From the NCBI RefSeq assembly GCF_000150275.1, contig NW_002060958.1, positions 464,374-528,373 of the forward strand: a stretch of DNA of 64,000 bases. Reading direction: 5' to 3'. The number at the start of each line of letters is the position of its first letter. Positions within the stretch are counted from its first letter, which is position 1. This stretch comes from Trichoplax adhaerens. Taxonomy: Eukaryota; Placozoa; Uniplacotomia; Trichoplacea; Trichoplacidae. Position numbers and translations under genes: made by a program. The notes beneath the pieces are model-generated. The model was not told the DNA's origin, searched no databases, and was given only the letters and a program-made list of their open reading frames with translations. Shown here one piece after another: positions 39,890 to 52,570 of this stretch.

Positions 39890-40590
39890 TCAGCATCAAA
39901 AACATTGCGAGAAACGGAGGGATTTGCAGTTGCACTTTTGTGGTCATCAATCTTTATTGAAGATTGCAAAAGTTCGATGATCAACTGTCTTGAAAGAAGC
40001 GACTATCCCTATGTCAGGTCTATCCCTACCTGACAATGACCGTGTACAGTAGAGTAAGCAGTTTACTCGTCATACTGTGCTCTACATATTGGACATGTAT
40101 TCAAGGCCTTCTGAATTTCTAGGAAAAAGAGACAACAGACTGATCAAAGATATTGCGAAAAACGGGCGGGGGAAAGATTTGCAGTTGCAGTCCTGTTATC
40201 GTCAATCTTTCTTTATTTAGGATTGCAAAGTTCGATGATATTCTGTCTTGGAAGAAGCAACTATCCCTATATCAGGTCTATCAGACAACAGACTGATCAA
40301 AGACATTGCGAAAAAACGGGCGGGGGGAAGGATTTGCAGTTGCAGTCCTGTCATCGTCAATCTTTCTTTATTTAGGATTGCAAAGTTCGATGATATTCTG
40401 TCTTGGAAGAAGCAACTATCCCTATGTCAGGTCTATCAGACAACAGACTGATCAAAGACATTGCGAAAAACGGGCGGGGGGAAGGATTTGCAGTTGCAGT
40501 CCTGTCATCGTCAATCTTTCTTTATTTAGGATTGCAAAAGTTCGATGATAAACTGTCCTGGAAGAAGCAACTATCCCTGATAGTAGAGGA
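39890..40590. repeat. Tandem array of a ~154 bp unit, about four copies, first one interrupted
   Basis: The word TGATCAAAGA (TGATCAA in all) lies at 40141, 40294 and 40449, so the period is 153-155 bp and these copies are nearly identical. An earlier, more diverged copy begins near 39900 and is separated from the rest by about 95 bp of unrelated sequence (about 40038-40130) that itself holds GTACAGTAG. Each unit has 'GGATTTGCAGTTGCAGTCCTG' less one base and 'GAAGCAACTATCCCTAT'. The overlapping ORFs at 40248-40627 are products of this periodicity in two frames and not genes. Confidence 0.85.
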
Positions 40591-40792
40591 TGGTTACAGG
40601 ACTGTCATTGATTTGGTTACCGAGTAGAGTATTGTGCCGACACAAGTGTAGTTCAAGACTACTTTTGAACACCGCTGCAATGTTCAAAGTGCCGCTAATA
40701 GGCCGTAGTTGTAGTTGGAAGTTCTTTCAGGTGCCTTTCGGTCAGGACATTTGCCAATGTGGACCACGGCTATGGCGCATAGAGTGTTACTG

Positions 40793-41423
40793 CTAAAAGT
40801 AGTCAATGTCGATCTCTTGAATAACTTTATACAGTAGCCCACAACGAATGGTGTCCTTGTCGTACACCTGTACAGGCACGCCTCTGATAGCCTGTTGAGA
40901 TGAGAACGATGACCAAACTAATTTAGCGTGTTGTAATCCTTGATTCTGTTTTTGGACCCAAGAGGCATGTTGAATTTTCTCCCAGCACCAACAACATCGA
41001 TCGATCAATGTCAGAAAGCATTTTCTCTCTTTGGCTTTCGCTGAAACATCTGCTTGTGGATACTGTATAGAGAGAGAAGAGAGAGATAGATGGAATAGTT
41101 ACAACATGTAGAGCAATCACTTTCCAACGGGATAGATCCGTCTGCAGACTGTAGTATGCTTTGATTGATGCCTTCACGGAATGCAACTGTCCTGTCAACA
41201 TAGCCACCACTGCCATGGTATGCAGAATGCGCCCTAAATCACACCAACGCAAAGGGCAAAAGGCAGCTTTGATCCTTTTCTCATCATCATGTCCATGTTG
41301 ATCTAGTAGTCCATGCTGACTGGATGAGTCATAAACTCCTTGCAAATAAAGTGGACATTCTTTTGTCGACCGGCATGTTGTCCATCCAAGTATCGATCGC
41401 GCATACAGCCAACAGCGATCCAT
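40793..41423 (-). other. Unrecognised minus-strand coding-like segment
   Basis: A 166-codon ORF (40923-41423) and a 71-codon ORF (40793-41008) overlap in different frames on the same strand. The upstream part (to about 41121) reads like real protein, with a helical stretch LGRILHTMAVVAML; the downstream part ends in VIQEIDIDYF. A GTGATT donor at 41120 and a TTTCAG acceptor at 41041 suggest an 80 nt intron, but the phases on the two sides do not agree. It may be an exon pair of an unknown gene, a decayed gene, or part of a mobile element in this repeat-rich island. No function is proposed. Confidence 0.3.
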
Positions 41424-41949
41424 ACTACCGTATACAAGTGGATCTTAATGGCGGAAACGTAAGGCCCACAACCATTTGCATACCAATAGACTATTGGATA
41501 AATCAGGCAAATTGCACATCAAAGGCTGTTACTAGCTTATAGTAAAGCAAAGCCTTGTGGCGTTATAGAAGCGAGCGACCTCCCGCGCTGCACTAGAATC
41601 TCCTGAGCGGTCCATATTAACATCCTATTGACGTTGATGACTAACGTTAGCGAATCGACTGGCAGTAAATTGTGGAAAGTTCATCGATCCTACGTTCATT
41701 CTGCAGTGGCAACTTGCCTAGATCACAGTTTAAACGACTAAAAATAACCTTATTACGCACCTGCTGCTACTGACGTAAATTGGACGCCAAAACAAACACG
41801 GAAGCAAATACGATCATTCCTTAATTCAATATATTGTACGCTGTATTTTCTGTGCTAGGTCGGTAAAATCAAGCCGTTTCTTTATCCAATCGGTACAAAA
41901 TTTTGTAGTCTATTTTAACTGCCTTTTTACAGTATCAAGGTGGAGAAGG

Positions 41950-44900
41950 ATGATGATGGCAAAATTATCTTGGACGGGCTTCCTATTATCAGTATTGACC
42001 ATTTTTTCCTGCTGGTCCACAGCACGTAAGTACAAGATTGTTTCTTTTAGTCAGTCAAGATTGTAGTCATACTGGCAAGATGGCAATGCAGTTGTACTAC
42101 TACAAATAGTGTCCATTGCTTTGAAAATATAAAAACATAGTATATGGACCGTTATCCAATGCTTACACAGTCATGCTGAGGCAATATTGCGTGAAAAAAT
42201 TCAATCCATGCTTTGCTATCATCATAACTATGCGTTTGGTATGTTACTCACCACGATGAAACAGGAGTAATTGAATCTACTGGCCAACTTTGATCATGCA
42301 TGGCTATATCCAAAGAGCAAAAATTCCAAACATTTTCAATTGGAATTGGATTTAGCCGTTTGATGTACTGTAGAGGGTGTCCTTTTTTTAGTCGCCATTG
42401 GATCGAAATGGCAGTGTTGTCAAAAAAAGGCGGAAAAACCATGTGCTGATTACCGGCCATCATGCATTTTTTCATAAAAATCGACATCATCAATGCGTGA
42501 TGGACGAAAAAATAACTGAAACAAGGAATCAACCATAGTTAATCATATTCGCCTATTTTGAAAGTGTTCAAAATCTGCAGACTATTGGGTAATTGATTTG
42601 GATTGCTCTCTCTGCATCGCAACTACCGTAAAAGATTCTATCAATTTTTTCCTAGAAAATGGATACGTTTCGAACATGATTAACTGTAAAGTTGCTTATG
42701 TACAGTTCGTCATGATCTTCTTGTACAGATACCTTATTCTTATAGCGCAATATTCACATTTCTTTACAAGTACCTAACGAGCAAGCGATATCTTGCTGCG
42801 ATGATCGCTAGGATGGTATTACAACGAATTGTGGATGCCCGCTTTATTCTACAATTTTAAGAGTACTGCGAAAAGGAATGTAGAATACGACTCTTGAAAT
42901 ACATTGATATTTCTTTTGCCCACTATAGAACGACTATAGAATAACACCAAATGCAGCCATATCGGGCTGGTTAACCATGCATTAAACTCCCAAATTGAAA
43001 AGGCGCGTAGTGAAGTATATCAACCAAATGAAACTATAATCATACTGTGCAAGAGTGACTAGTCATTGCTAGGAATATCGTAGGCTCTCAACTAATGATA
43101 ACTGCTCGGCTTGCGATGAGAAATAGGAGAGGGTAAAGATAGTTTTGATAATTTATTGTGCATTGCACATATTACAGATGCTAATTGCTTACATAAACTT
43201 TCAACTCACACCAATGCAGGAAAAACGGATACTTTGGGAAGTAATTCAAAAATTGTAAATACTGTAGTAAACATGTAGTCCGTTAACCTTCTACCCGATG
43301 CTACATAATAATCAAGACATATTACGAATGGTTCATGATTACTTTTGCTTTCAAGCCAGATTACGTTCGCAAATATAGTCACAGCACATTTTGCAATCGT
43401 GTAAAAATGGGCTTGCATACGGCGCAACTTCATGCTTTACAAGTAAACTCCACGTCCTTATGAAGGCCAAGATGAGATAGAGAAGGGTTGGGTTAAACTA
43501 TTGCTACTATAGTTGCTAGACTAAGATTATTACTAACTGCAGTAGTTGCTACATCTTCAGAAATGCTTAGTTCCTTCATCGATTAATTATCTGCTATCAA
43601 TTTTTAGTTTTCATTCTCTCATTATTTAAATAGTGTATGCTACCTACGATTGGCTACTTTTAGTCTATAAACAACTGGTGTAACCGGGTAGGATAATACA
43701 TGATGGATAATAAAGAACTTATGATTAATATTCTGCTGTAGTGAACTCCGAAATGGTGCATGTTTTTATTCTACTGCTTTCTAATGCATATGTTCAAGTG
43801 GATTAACCTTTGCAGTATCGTCGGCCAAATAAAACGTATACAATACTTTACAACAGGATAAGTTTCCTTAACCGATTGTAAACTATATCATTAGGTTGCG
43901 TCTGTAGACTGCTGCCATGACAGTGCTCCATCGTCTCACTGATACAGTAGTTTAGTTTCAAAGTTAACAAGAAGTATAAATCAATTTATTTCTTTCCTAC
44001 CAATATAGATGCATATGGTCACTTTGATGGTTTGGGATATGCGTATTACGATACTACTTCCAGTCGTACCATTTCCTCACTCACTAATACAATATCGATG
44101 CAATTAAAAACTTTTGCTACGGACGGCGTATTGTTGATGGCTACTGGAAATAATAATTATATAGTAGTAGAATTGCATGCAGGTTATGTCAGGCTAAGAA
44201 TCCGATTTAGTGGCACAACTGGAGCTGATTATATTATTAGCAATGGCGTTAAAATTTCCGACAATCAATGGCATCGTGTGGAATTTACACGCGATCGATT
44301 TTTTGGATCTTTGACTGTCGATGGCATTAGGTCTCCTAACGATTACCGAGATCAAGGTGAACGTGCTAGTATCATTATCAACCAGATGATATACGTTGGT
44401 GGTGTCCCTAGCAATATTAACGCAGCCAGTAATTTATACACACTACGCAACTATACTGGTTGCTTACGTTATGTCGTTTTCAATGGAATTACAATCCTTT
44501 CTAACGCACTCAGTAACCAGGTAAGTTATGGTTATGTTGGTAAAATTACGAATAGCACTGATTGTGAAACTACGCCTGAACAATTTGTTGCGGCTCAAGT
44601 TCGATCTGAAACTTCAAGTATTACAACTTCATGGACCCCTTCTAGCCGATGTGACTACTCATTTGAATTCTGGTTTCGCACTACGGATAGTGGAAATAAC
44701 CGTGAATTAGTTTTTCTTGATGCAACGAATAGTATTGTTATTAATTTGAATGGAGGAATTGTTACAATGCTATTGTTTGGCACCTTTAACGTTCACAACT
44801 TTAAACCTAAAGTCGCTGATGGATCCTGGCATTTGCTTAAATTAACAGCATCGTGTACAAACATTCGCGTATACGTTGATGATGATTCTTCGGTTATTAC

Positions 44901-47857
44901 TTTTTCCCAGACTTTGACGACACAACAAAGTCCACAGATAACTATCGGTTTGAAAAATATAAGGAGCTTTACTGGATGTGTACGAGGCATAAAGATAGAT
45001 AATGTCTTAGAGCGAGTTGGTAGTAATAAATTTATCCGCAGTGGTATTTCACTTAATAGTTGCCCCATTCAAAATTTCTGTCAACCATTCTTCCCTTGCT
45101 ATAATAACGCTACGTGTACTAGTTCTTCCACTTCATTTACTTGTAATTGCGGCACTAACAGCAACTACGAAGGTTTCTATTGCCAAACATGTGAGTCACT
45201 TACAAAACCATAACGAAATACTTCACTATTGTAGTGCTCATTATAATCAATTTCTACTGTATACTAAAACGATATAAATTCAATTCAATCATGCTATCAA
45301 TAATAGATAAGTATCGAAGAAATTGCGAAGAAATTTTTATCGCTAACCCTTCCTCTCCAACCGGTTGGTATACAATCGATCCGGACGGACCTCATGGGCC
45401 CAATCTTCCGTTCCCAACTCAGTGCTTTACTGACTCTCGTGCTACTACTCAAGTATCTAATAATCGGGAAGGCTTTGCGAGAGTTCCCGTCTCATCTCAA
45501 TATATTGGTCCCGGCAGTTTCGTTGCAAATATTATTTACCGCGATGGCCCAGCATCATCTATAAAGAATATAAGCATTGGGCAAGCTGCTGCCTTAGCTG
45601 ATATCTCTCAAAGCTGTTCACAAACTGTAACGTATCGTTGTATGAAATCAGTTCTTCTTAATACACCTAACACCCCCTACGGCTGGTGGGTATCAAGAAA
45701 TGACGAAAAAATTGTAAGCTGGGGCGGAGCACCTACTAATTCAATGAAATGTAGTTGTGGTGTTACTAACAGTTGTTATAACAGGACTAAAATGTGCAAT
45801 TGTGACGCCAATCATGATTCAGTACGGGACGATTCCGGAGCTCTGACAGATAAGAGCCGCCTTCCTGTCAAACAACTAAAATTTGGTTACGAAGATATTG
45901 GAAGCAATCCACTCGCACTTTATTCTCTTGGTAAACTAAATTGTAGAAACAGAGGTAATTGCTATGCTTGTAAATATACTGAGCTAATTATTGATTAATA
46001 GTATTATCGAGCGCTGCCTACTAGTGATTCCTACTTGTCTGTTGATTTAATACTACTGAATAAACTAAAATTTTATTAAGTACATTTAAATGCTTTATAT
46101 GGTTATCTAGCAAATCCTAAGCACGTCATTACGTTTACAACACGCGAGTCAACAGTTCAATTCCCGACTTGGCAAGCTGAGTTTAATGGCTACATAGAAC
46201 TAGCGTTTAGATCTAGTATTAGTAACGGTGTGTTATTGAAGAACACTGGTAGATATGGATCTTTCATAAGATTAGCCGTGCAGCCAAAATTGATAACGTT
46301 AAATTACAATCTTGGGCAAGGTGGCGGCAATCAGGTTCTTCAAGTGAAAGCCGTAGGTAACACAGGTTTTGACGATAATGAGTGGCATAGAATTCGACTA
46401 TCTTGTGCGTTATATCGCACTAGCTTAAAAGTTGACGACCAACCGGAAGCTACAAATTCTTCTCTACCTAATTATCAGTTAGTAAGGCTTGATATCGATA
46501 GTCCTCTCGTGCTAGGTGGTGATCTTACCAAGTAAGTTTGCACACATTTGCTTAGTTAAATCTGATCTTCCATACAATTTTATCGTAAAATGCGATAGAA
46601 GTTAATTGTTTTTATAAAATGTTATTTTTTCTGCGAAAATGAGCAGTGGAATGAATGGCTATGTAGGTTGTATTGGCGATTTATATATAGGCGAAAATTT
46701 AAAGAAGTTAGATACTATCGTTGCTGCTATTGCCGGGGTGAGAAGCGGCTGTGGTAAGGCATGCTCCTTAGGTCCGTGCCAACATAATACATCTTGTACT
46801 GGAGATTACCTTAACTTTCAGTGTGACTGCAAGAATACTTTATGGACTGGACGGACATGCCAAGCACGTAAGTTTCAATTATAAAGAACTCGTTATTGTG
46901 ATTATTGTAAGCAGCAATTGCTGAAATGTTTCATTCCTATAAATACATAAATTGAGATGAATGTTATAATGGTTAAATTTCTGAAATGTCATAAGTATTC
47001 TAAATGGTAAAGTTTTATTCTATCGATATTATTTCCTTTCAGCAAAAGGAGCTCATTTTTCTGGTGGTAATATTATCGAATACAAGGCAAATGAAACTTT
47101 AGCTAGCCTTGCTGATGGCACCCAAGACATCAGTTTTAATTTTGTCTCCAATGCAACAACTATTAAAATTTTTGATATTCAGACTAACAATGGGCAAAAG
47201 ATAGAATTTGGACTAGATAACGGTCAGGCATACCTTTCCGTGAATAGCAATCGATCTCCATTACAAGGATTTATAAGCGACGAACAAAGCCATCAAGTCA
47301 TTATTAGCCCAACTACCAATTCAATTTCAATCGATGGAGATCGCAATGTGTTAGGAAGTATTCCTTCTGTTTTAGATTTACCGACAGTCCAAATAGGGAG
47401 TTCTGGCAATAGTAGATTAACCTCGATGTGTGTTTATAACGTTTCATTCATCGGCATACCAATTATGGCTTACGCGTTTAGTAATGCTCAAAATCCATCT
47501 ATTACATCAACACCTAACTCTGGAAATCAAGGAGCAACAGAATCAGTTTGTGTAGCCGGTAATGTCATAAAGACTCCGGCGCCTACTACACCTTCAATTC
47601 GTGCAACATCACTAAGTACGGGAGCTTCTACTACAGCAAGTACTCAATTAGTAGGAATCCCTCCAGGTGGAATTGTAGGTATAGTTATTGGTCTAATTAT
47701 TCTTATGGTCATCATAGCGTGGGCGTACATAAAATTTGCAAATAAAACTAGAGGCAAATATTCGATTAATACAGAATATGGCAAGACTAACGCTTATTCT
47801 GATGCAACTTTGAATACGGTCAACGCTGATAAGAATCCGAAAGAATGGTTTTTATAA
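41950..47857 (+). CDS. Caspr / neurexin-IV-like transmembrane adhesion receptor (7 exons)
   Basis: Cell-surface adhesion receptor of the contactin-associated type, which in other animals organises axonal and septate junctions. Exons: 41950-42025, 44009-45190, 45307-45954, 46111-46531, 46644-46867, 47043-47857 (phase-consistent), 1121 aa; that is six coding exons, and any further exon in the 2 kb first intron would make seven. Domains: signal peptide 1-25; LamG about 34-210; LamG 215-378; EGF 380-419; fibrinogen-like 420-635 with GWYTIDPDGP; LamG 636-795; EGF about 800-850; a weak LamG 851-1015; a Thr/Ser-rich stem; TM about 1060-1080; a 41-residue tail. This is exactly the Caspr order minus the N-terminal discoidin domain. 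The tail has GKYSINTEYGK (about 1088-1098), like the band-4.1-binding G-x-Y-x-x-N-E of Caspr and neurexin, and ends KEWFL, a class II-type PDZ ligand. Three Met codons start the frame; the first is annotated. Confidence 0.9.
42255..42514 (-). other. Minus-strand exon-like ORF inside intron 1 of the Caspr-like gene
   Basis: An open frame (ORF limits 42248-42532, minus) is framed by a good acceptor (CTTGTTTCAG, just above 42514) and a strong donor (TG followed by GTGAGT, at about 42255). It is 94 codons long and hydrophilic in its second half (for example QWRLKKGHPLQYIKRLNPIP). No relative recognised and no matching neighbour exon found. It could be an exon of a nested gene or chance. Confidence 0.2.
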
Positions 47858-50800
47858 ATTAATTCAAAACGTTAAAGCTTCGTGTCACTTTTTAATTTTA
47901 TGGCTATTGAAAGATAAAAGTTTAAATTAGTATCTTTTCAAATCATTGTTTTGTGGTAGGCTATTCAAAATCCGAAAAAGAAATGCCGCTTATATCTGCT
48001 AATGTTAAGTCAATGGTGCAGCAGTACATAGTTTAAAGTATTTCATGTACAGTATGCACGCAATCTGCAATTTCATTATGATTGTACCCTAAACCAAGAT
48101 GTATTGTAGTACTTTTTAGTACATTCTTAATTCTTTCATTTATCGTATACTGTGACGCAAATTGTATTACAGGTATTCGAAGTAAAATTATGATATAGCA
48201 GATACAATGGCATAAAATCCACAAATACCTTAATTATTATATCAGGTTCTTTTAAATTCATGTATTCTTTCTATACTCAAAATGAAAGTAAGTAATGATT
48301 ATTGCCGTTATTGCATTTAATAAGCGTTCTTAAATAATATGTAATATTAGAATTTATGCACCTGTAGTACAGTAGTATTAGTGGGCTATCGATAGATAAG
48401 GTTTGATAATACCTTGATTGACTATGTCAAAGTAAATCAGGGCATATTTACAAGTGCAGAATACTTGGTCATTTTTGTGAGTATCTATACCGCCTGTAAA
48501 TGAAAGTAGACACCTTTGCCGTGAAAAATCTTTATGGTGATAACGGCGAGACTTACAATAATGAGAGATTGACATCTTGTACTTAAATTTGTTAAGACAG
48601 CGTATTGTGGTTTGACCATGTTGTGCAATCGATGCTTTTTTGAATTTTCTTTCTTCATTTTTGTCGTCTATTCTGCTTGTTATTTGACTGTATGTCGGCT
48701 TTCTTAAATTTAGAATTGCATATGACCTCTAGTATTTATTTTGTTACCGTTATATGTGCTGAATTTTTCTGGCCAGTTGATATGATAGCCTAGTATACAA
48801 CCAGTACGACAAGAACTACTCTATATCTTATGCCAGTGCTAATTACTGGAACTGACTATCAAACATAACTTTAAAATAATTTGTGCATTATAATTTACAA
48901 TGTGTGCAGTATTATATAACAAATAAAGGAATTTCTTTAAAATAATTGTTTGCCATCTCTTATTACGTATTCTAATTAATGAAGTGTATGAATTTATGAC
49001 ATTATGTATCATTTCTACTGCTTCATGGTTGATTTGTTTTACATTCTCGTACCGAAACCTCATTTTTTCTATTGTTTTGTTTTATTGACAAGTAAGGCGA
49101 TATTCAAATCACTGTTTTTGCAATTTCACAGACTATTAATGGTATCAACGATAATTTAAATAAAAACGGCATAAAATGTGGTAACATTTTGGTGATTCCT
49201 GCTGTCCAACACTAGTATCAGTAAGTTGATGGCCGATTGATTTTCTGGTTAAATCTTGTGGGTCATTCTACTATAATCATTAACTGTGAATAGATAAAAA
49301 TTGCAGTAAATGTTGATTAGATTTTAAATTAAAAATGCTTTAACGATCAGGTAATAACATGCATGTTATCATGATCAATTTCAAATATACCTGATGCTGA
49401 AATTGCAAATATTGAAATAGTCAACGCCTTTTTAGATTCGTAGCGATACTCCTAAAAAACAGGACTCGAGATTCATTTTATTTTCGTCTACCTATTGTAA
49501 TCTCATCGCTTGAATTAATCGAGCTATCTTACGAGCGCAAATTAATATCATCTCTTTGCTATAGATAAAAGCACTTGGCAAAAGCCATGTTACTAAAGTC
49601 AATTTGTAATTGACTAAAGTTTAATTATTGCGAATAATATTTTACGCCAATTAATTGCTAGGGTAGTGAACACTGAGCTGACTGATTACTGCAATAAGCG
49701 AAGATTTCACATTCGTAATAGTTGACTTATCGTGAGCAAACTTTGTCCATTTAATGTTAACATTAATTAACGATCTCAAAATTAAAACTTTGGCGTACAA
49801 CGTTGTACTATTACAATCATAAGACAAAAAACTCCATTATAGTATCTTGGTACAGTAATATTACATATTAGGTACAGTCTAAATATTAAAGCTGTACAGC
49901 ACTGTCTTCGAGTAGCCAGTCTTTAACCTACGGGCTTTTATTGTATCTCCTCGATTTATATGAATCTATTTTTTCAATATTTTATTTTCTTTCTTTCTGT
50001 TAATACGTAATCTAAACTTATCTAACTACCCATTAATTTACACATTTTATTTACAAATTTTATAACTTTTAGATAAAAGCATTATAATTTATTTAAACTT
50101 AGTCTAATTCGCTTGCATATCATCGAAAACTAGAAAGCGTCATTAATGCCAGTAGGAATATTTACAAAAGTATATAGAAATCTAAACTTGCCAATCCACA
50201 GGATTGCTGAATTTCATGTCTTATGCTGATGTCGTAACGTGGCTCGAATTTAGCCAATTGCATTGCATTTTAGATAGCAATTGCAATAGGAAGCGATACT
50301 AATGTGCCGGTTTAGATTGTATGCCAACTCGTATGAAGTAAATTTAATCCAATTGAAATCAAGTGAAATTACGTATCTGCCGTTGAAAGTCTGCAACTGA
50401 ATTCATTTATAATTTACAGTAGCAGTATTCTACAATTTGACAGCTACAGGAACTTTATGGAAAGTTAAGTGGACGCCCATAAATATACTTATATTATTAG
50501 TCGGCGTTGAATGATAAAAGTTCACAATGATTGAAAAGGAAATACTGATTTTAATTCGTGGAGAGATTCCATTTTTCATTTCTAATATTACTTCTGAATA
50601 CTAATTGTAAACACTATCCTGCTTTAAGCCAATTACCAGTTTATACTTGGGAACGCGACCTACAGTAGTAATGGCGACTTCCCCATTACATATCCTTAAA
50701 ATTACAGTAAGTAATTGTATTTCATTGCTGAGATGACTATTGGCATCGTCATACGGTCTTCACAAATTTTAACCGGCTTCATTATTAATAATCGTTAGTA

Positions 50801-52002
50801 TCGTCAAGGTTGCATAATTTGATAAAACAGATGACTTGTAGTCATTTATTGTAGAATAGTAGAGCAGAGCGTTTACTTTGTCCACTGTTAGGAAAGACTG
50901 TTGTCTTAAGTACCTTAATCGAGCAGATTTGCATTTGGCTACAAATAAAGGCATGATCAATTCCGCCTATTTAAGCTAATACTTCAAGCAATAAAAGTGG
51001 ATTCTGGGAAGATTTATGCGTGGCTTCGGCTTAATTGAACAAACTTTTTTCCATTCTTCTATTTTAATCACTATCGCACAATAAATTTTCGAATAAAGCT
51101 TTTTATCATTAAAATTGATCTTTGTTGTTGACCTCGATATTTCCCATGCAGTCCTCTACTGTATGGCTAAAGGAGATTTTTTTTCTCCGTTGAAAAAGTT
51201 TCATTATACAACTAGTGGGCAATTATGGGGCATGAATTTACTATCCATGTTGCTAACACAGCAAGTGAATTGTTACCGACGCTTTCAAATACTTGATAGC
51301 ACCCTGCCAGCTACCAGCTGTAGTCGAAATGATGAAAGCCATGACCGACTGCCGCCATATAGGTAATATCACACGTCCAGTGGAACGCGTAAACTGTATT
51401 ATATCAACATCTATTTCTTCCTATCTGGAAGGAAAAATTGATCCTTTATTGGAAAATAGATAGAATACTTGTAGATGTCTGAAATAGTATAACAATACAC
51501 TACTTTAATGATACCAAACTATCAGCTGAAGTATCTAGAAAGAGACATAGATCACCGACTCAGTTTAGTGCTACACTAGCGATGCCATTAGTTGCATTAC
51601 TGTTTCTTTGTCCTTTAACGCCGTCGGTAGTCGAATGCACATAATGTACAGTGCAGAAAGGGCCCTTGGTTAGTGATTTACGATCGATTTTTAAAATAGC
51701 TATCGCATCGAAATCCAATTTGGAAAAAGCTTTGATATACAGTGATGCTTATTGTAAAGCTTGTTTAATTAAGCTCTTACTGTGTAACCCGCTATTCCAA
51801 CGGCACTGGTATGTCTATAAGCACTGTTCATAGTTGGTAACTTTTATTTCAGATCAAATAAACACCATCAAAATGGCCAAGCAATGGACAATATGTTCAA
51901 TTGTTCCATTTCAGCAATGGTGTAAATGATGTTTGATAAGGATATGGCCACAGCCTTGAGTGTGGCGGCGCACAATAGAACGACGAATTAATCCTTGACC
52001 CT
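47858..52002. other. 4.1 kb without an assigned gene
   Basis: AT-rich. A plus ORF at 51115-51366 is followed by a GTAATA donor-like site, and another plus ORF lies at 51651-51833 with an open stretch before it (about 51530-51640). They may be exons of an unknown gene, but no motif is recognisable and the phases could not be joined. Other ORFs here look like chance. Confidence 0.35.
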
Positions 52003-52570
52003 AGTTTATTTTGGAAACAATTTATTTCATTGACCGCGTTTCCTTAACTATCTATCTCGCGCAGGATAGAGGCCCTGTATCTAAAGTAATTATGCACAAG
52101 TGTAATTTTATGATGACAAGAATTGCTTGCCAATTTTTGCAACCTAGTTTATTTTGGAAAGAATTTATTTTATTGACGGTTTGCTGAACTATCTATCTCG
52201 CGCAGGATAGAGACCCTGTATCTAAAGTGATTAAGCACAAGTGTAATTTTATGATGACAAGAATTGCTTGCCAATTTTTGCAACCTAGTTTATTTTGGAA
52301 AGAATTTATTTTATTGACGGTTTGCTGAACTATCTATCTCGCGCAGGATAGAGACCCTGTATCTAAAGTGATTAAGCACAAGTGTAATTTTGTGATGACA
52401 AGAACTGCTTGCCAATTTTTGCAACCTACAGTAGTTTATTTTGGAAAGAATTTATTTCATTGACGGTTTGCTGAACTATCTATCTCGCGCAGGATAGAGG
52501 CCCTGTATCTAAAGTGATTATGCACAAATGCAATTTTGTGATGACAACCATTGCTTGCCAATTTTTGTAA
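52003..52570. repeat. Tandem repeat, four copies of 141-146 bp
   Basis: 'AGTTTATTTTGGAAA' starts each copy at 52003, 52146, 52287 and 52433 (spacings 143, 141, 146 bp). Each unit contains CTATCTATCTCGCGCAGGAT and GCTTGCCAATTTTTG. Copies 2 and 3 are almost identical; the outer copies are more diverged, and copy 4 is preceded by a 5 bp insertion (CAGTA). No ORF of note. Confidence 0.9.

Noticed and set aside
39609-39980. Plus-strand ORFs through the palindrome cluster
   Set aside because: The translated Tyr/Cys/Thr periodicity follows directly from the GTAC repeat; overlapping frames are equally open.
40248-40627. Three overlapping ORFs with repeated peptides
   Set aside because: They are the 154 bp repeat read in different frames. 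The same peptide appearing in two frames shows that the DNA repeat is the cause.
44793-45068. Minus ORF within the second exon of the Caspr-like gene, and plus ORFs at 44528-44710 and 45017-45277
   Set aside because: Shadow frames of the LamG/EGF exon.
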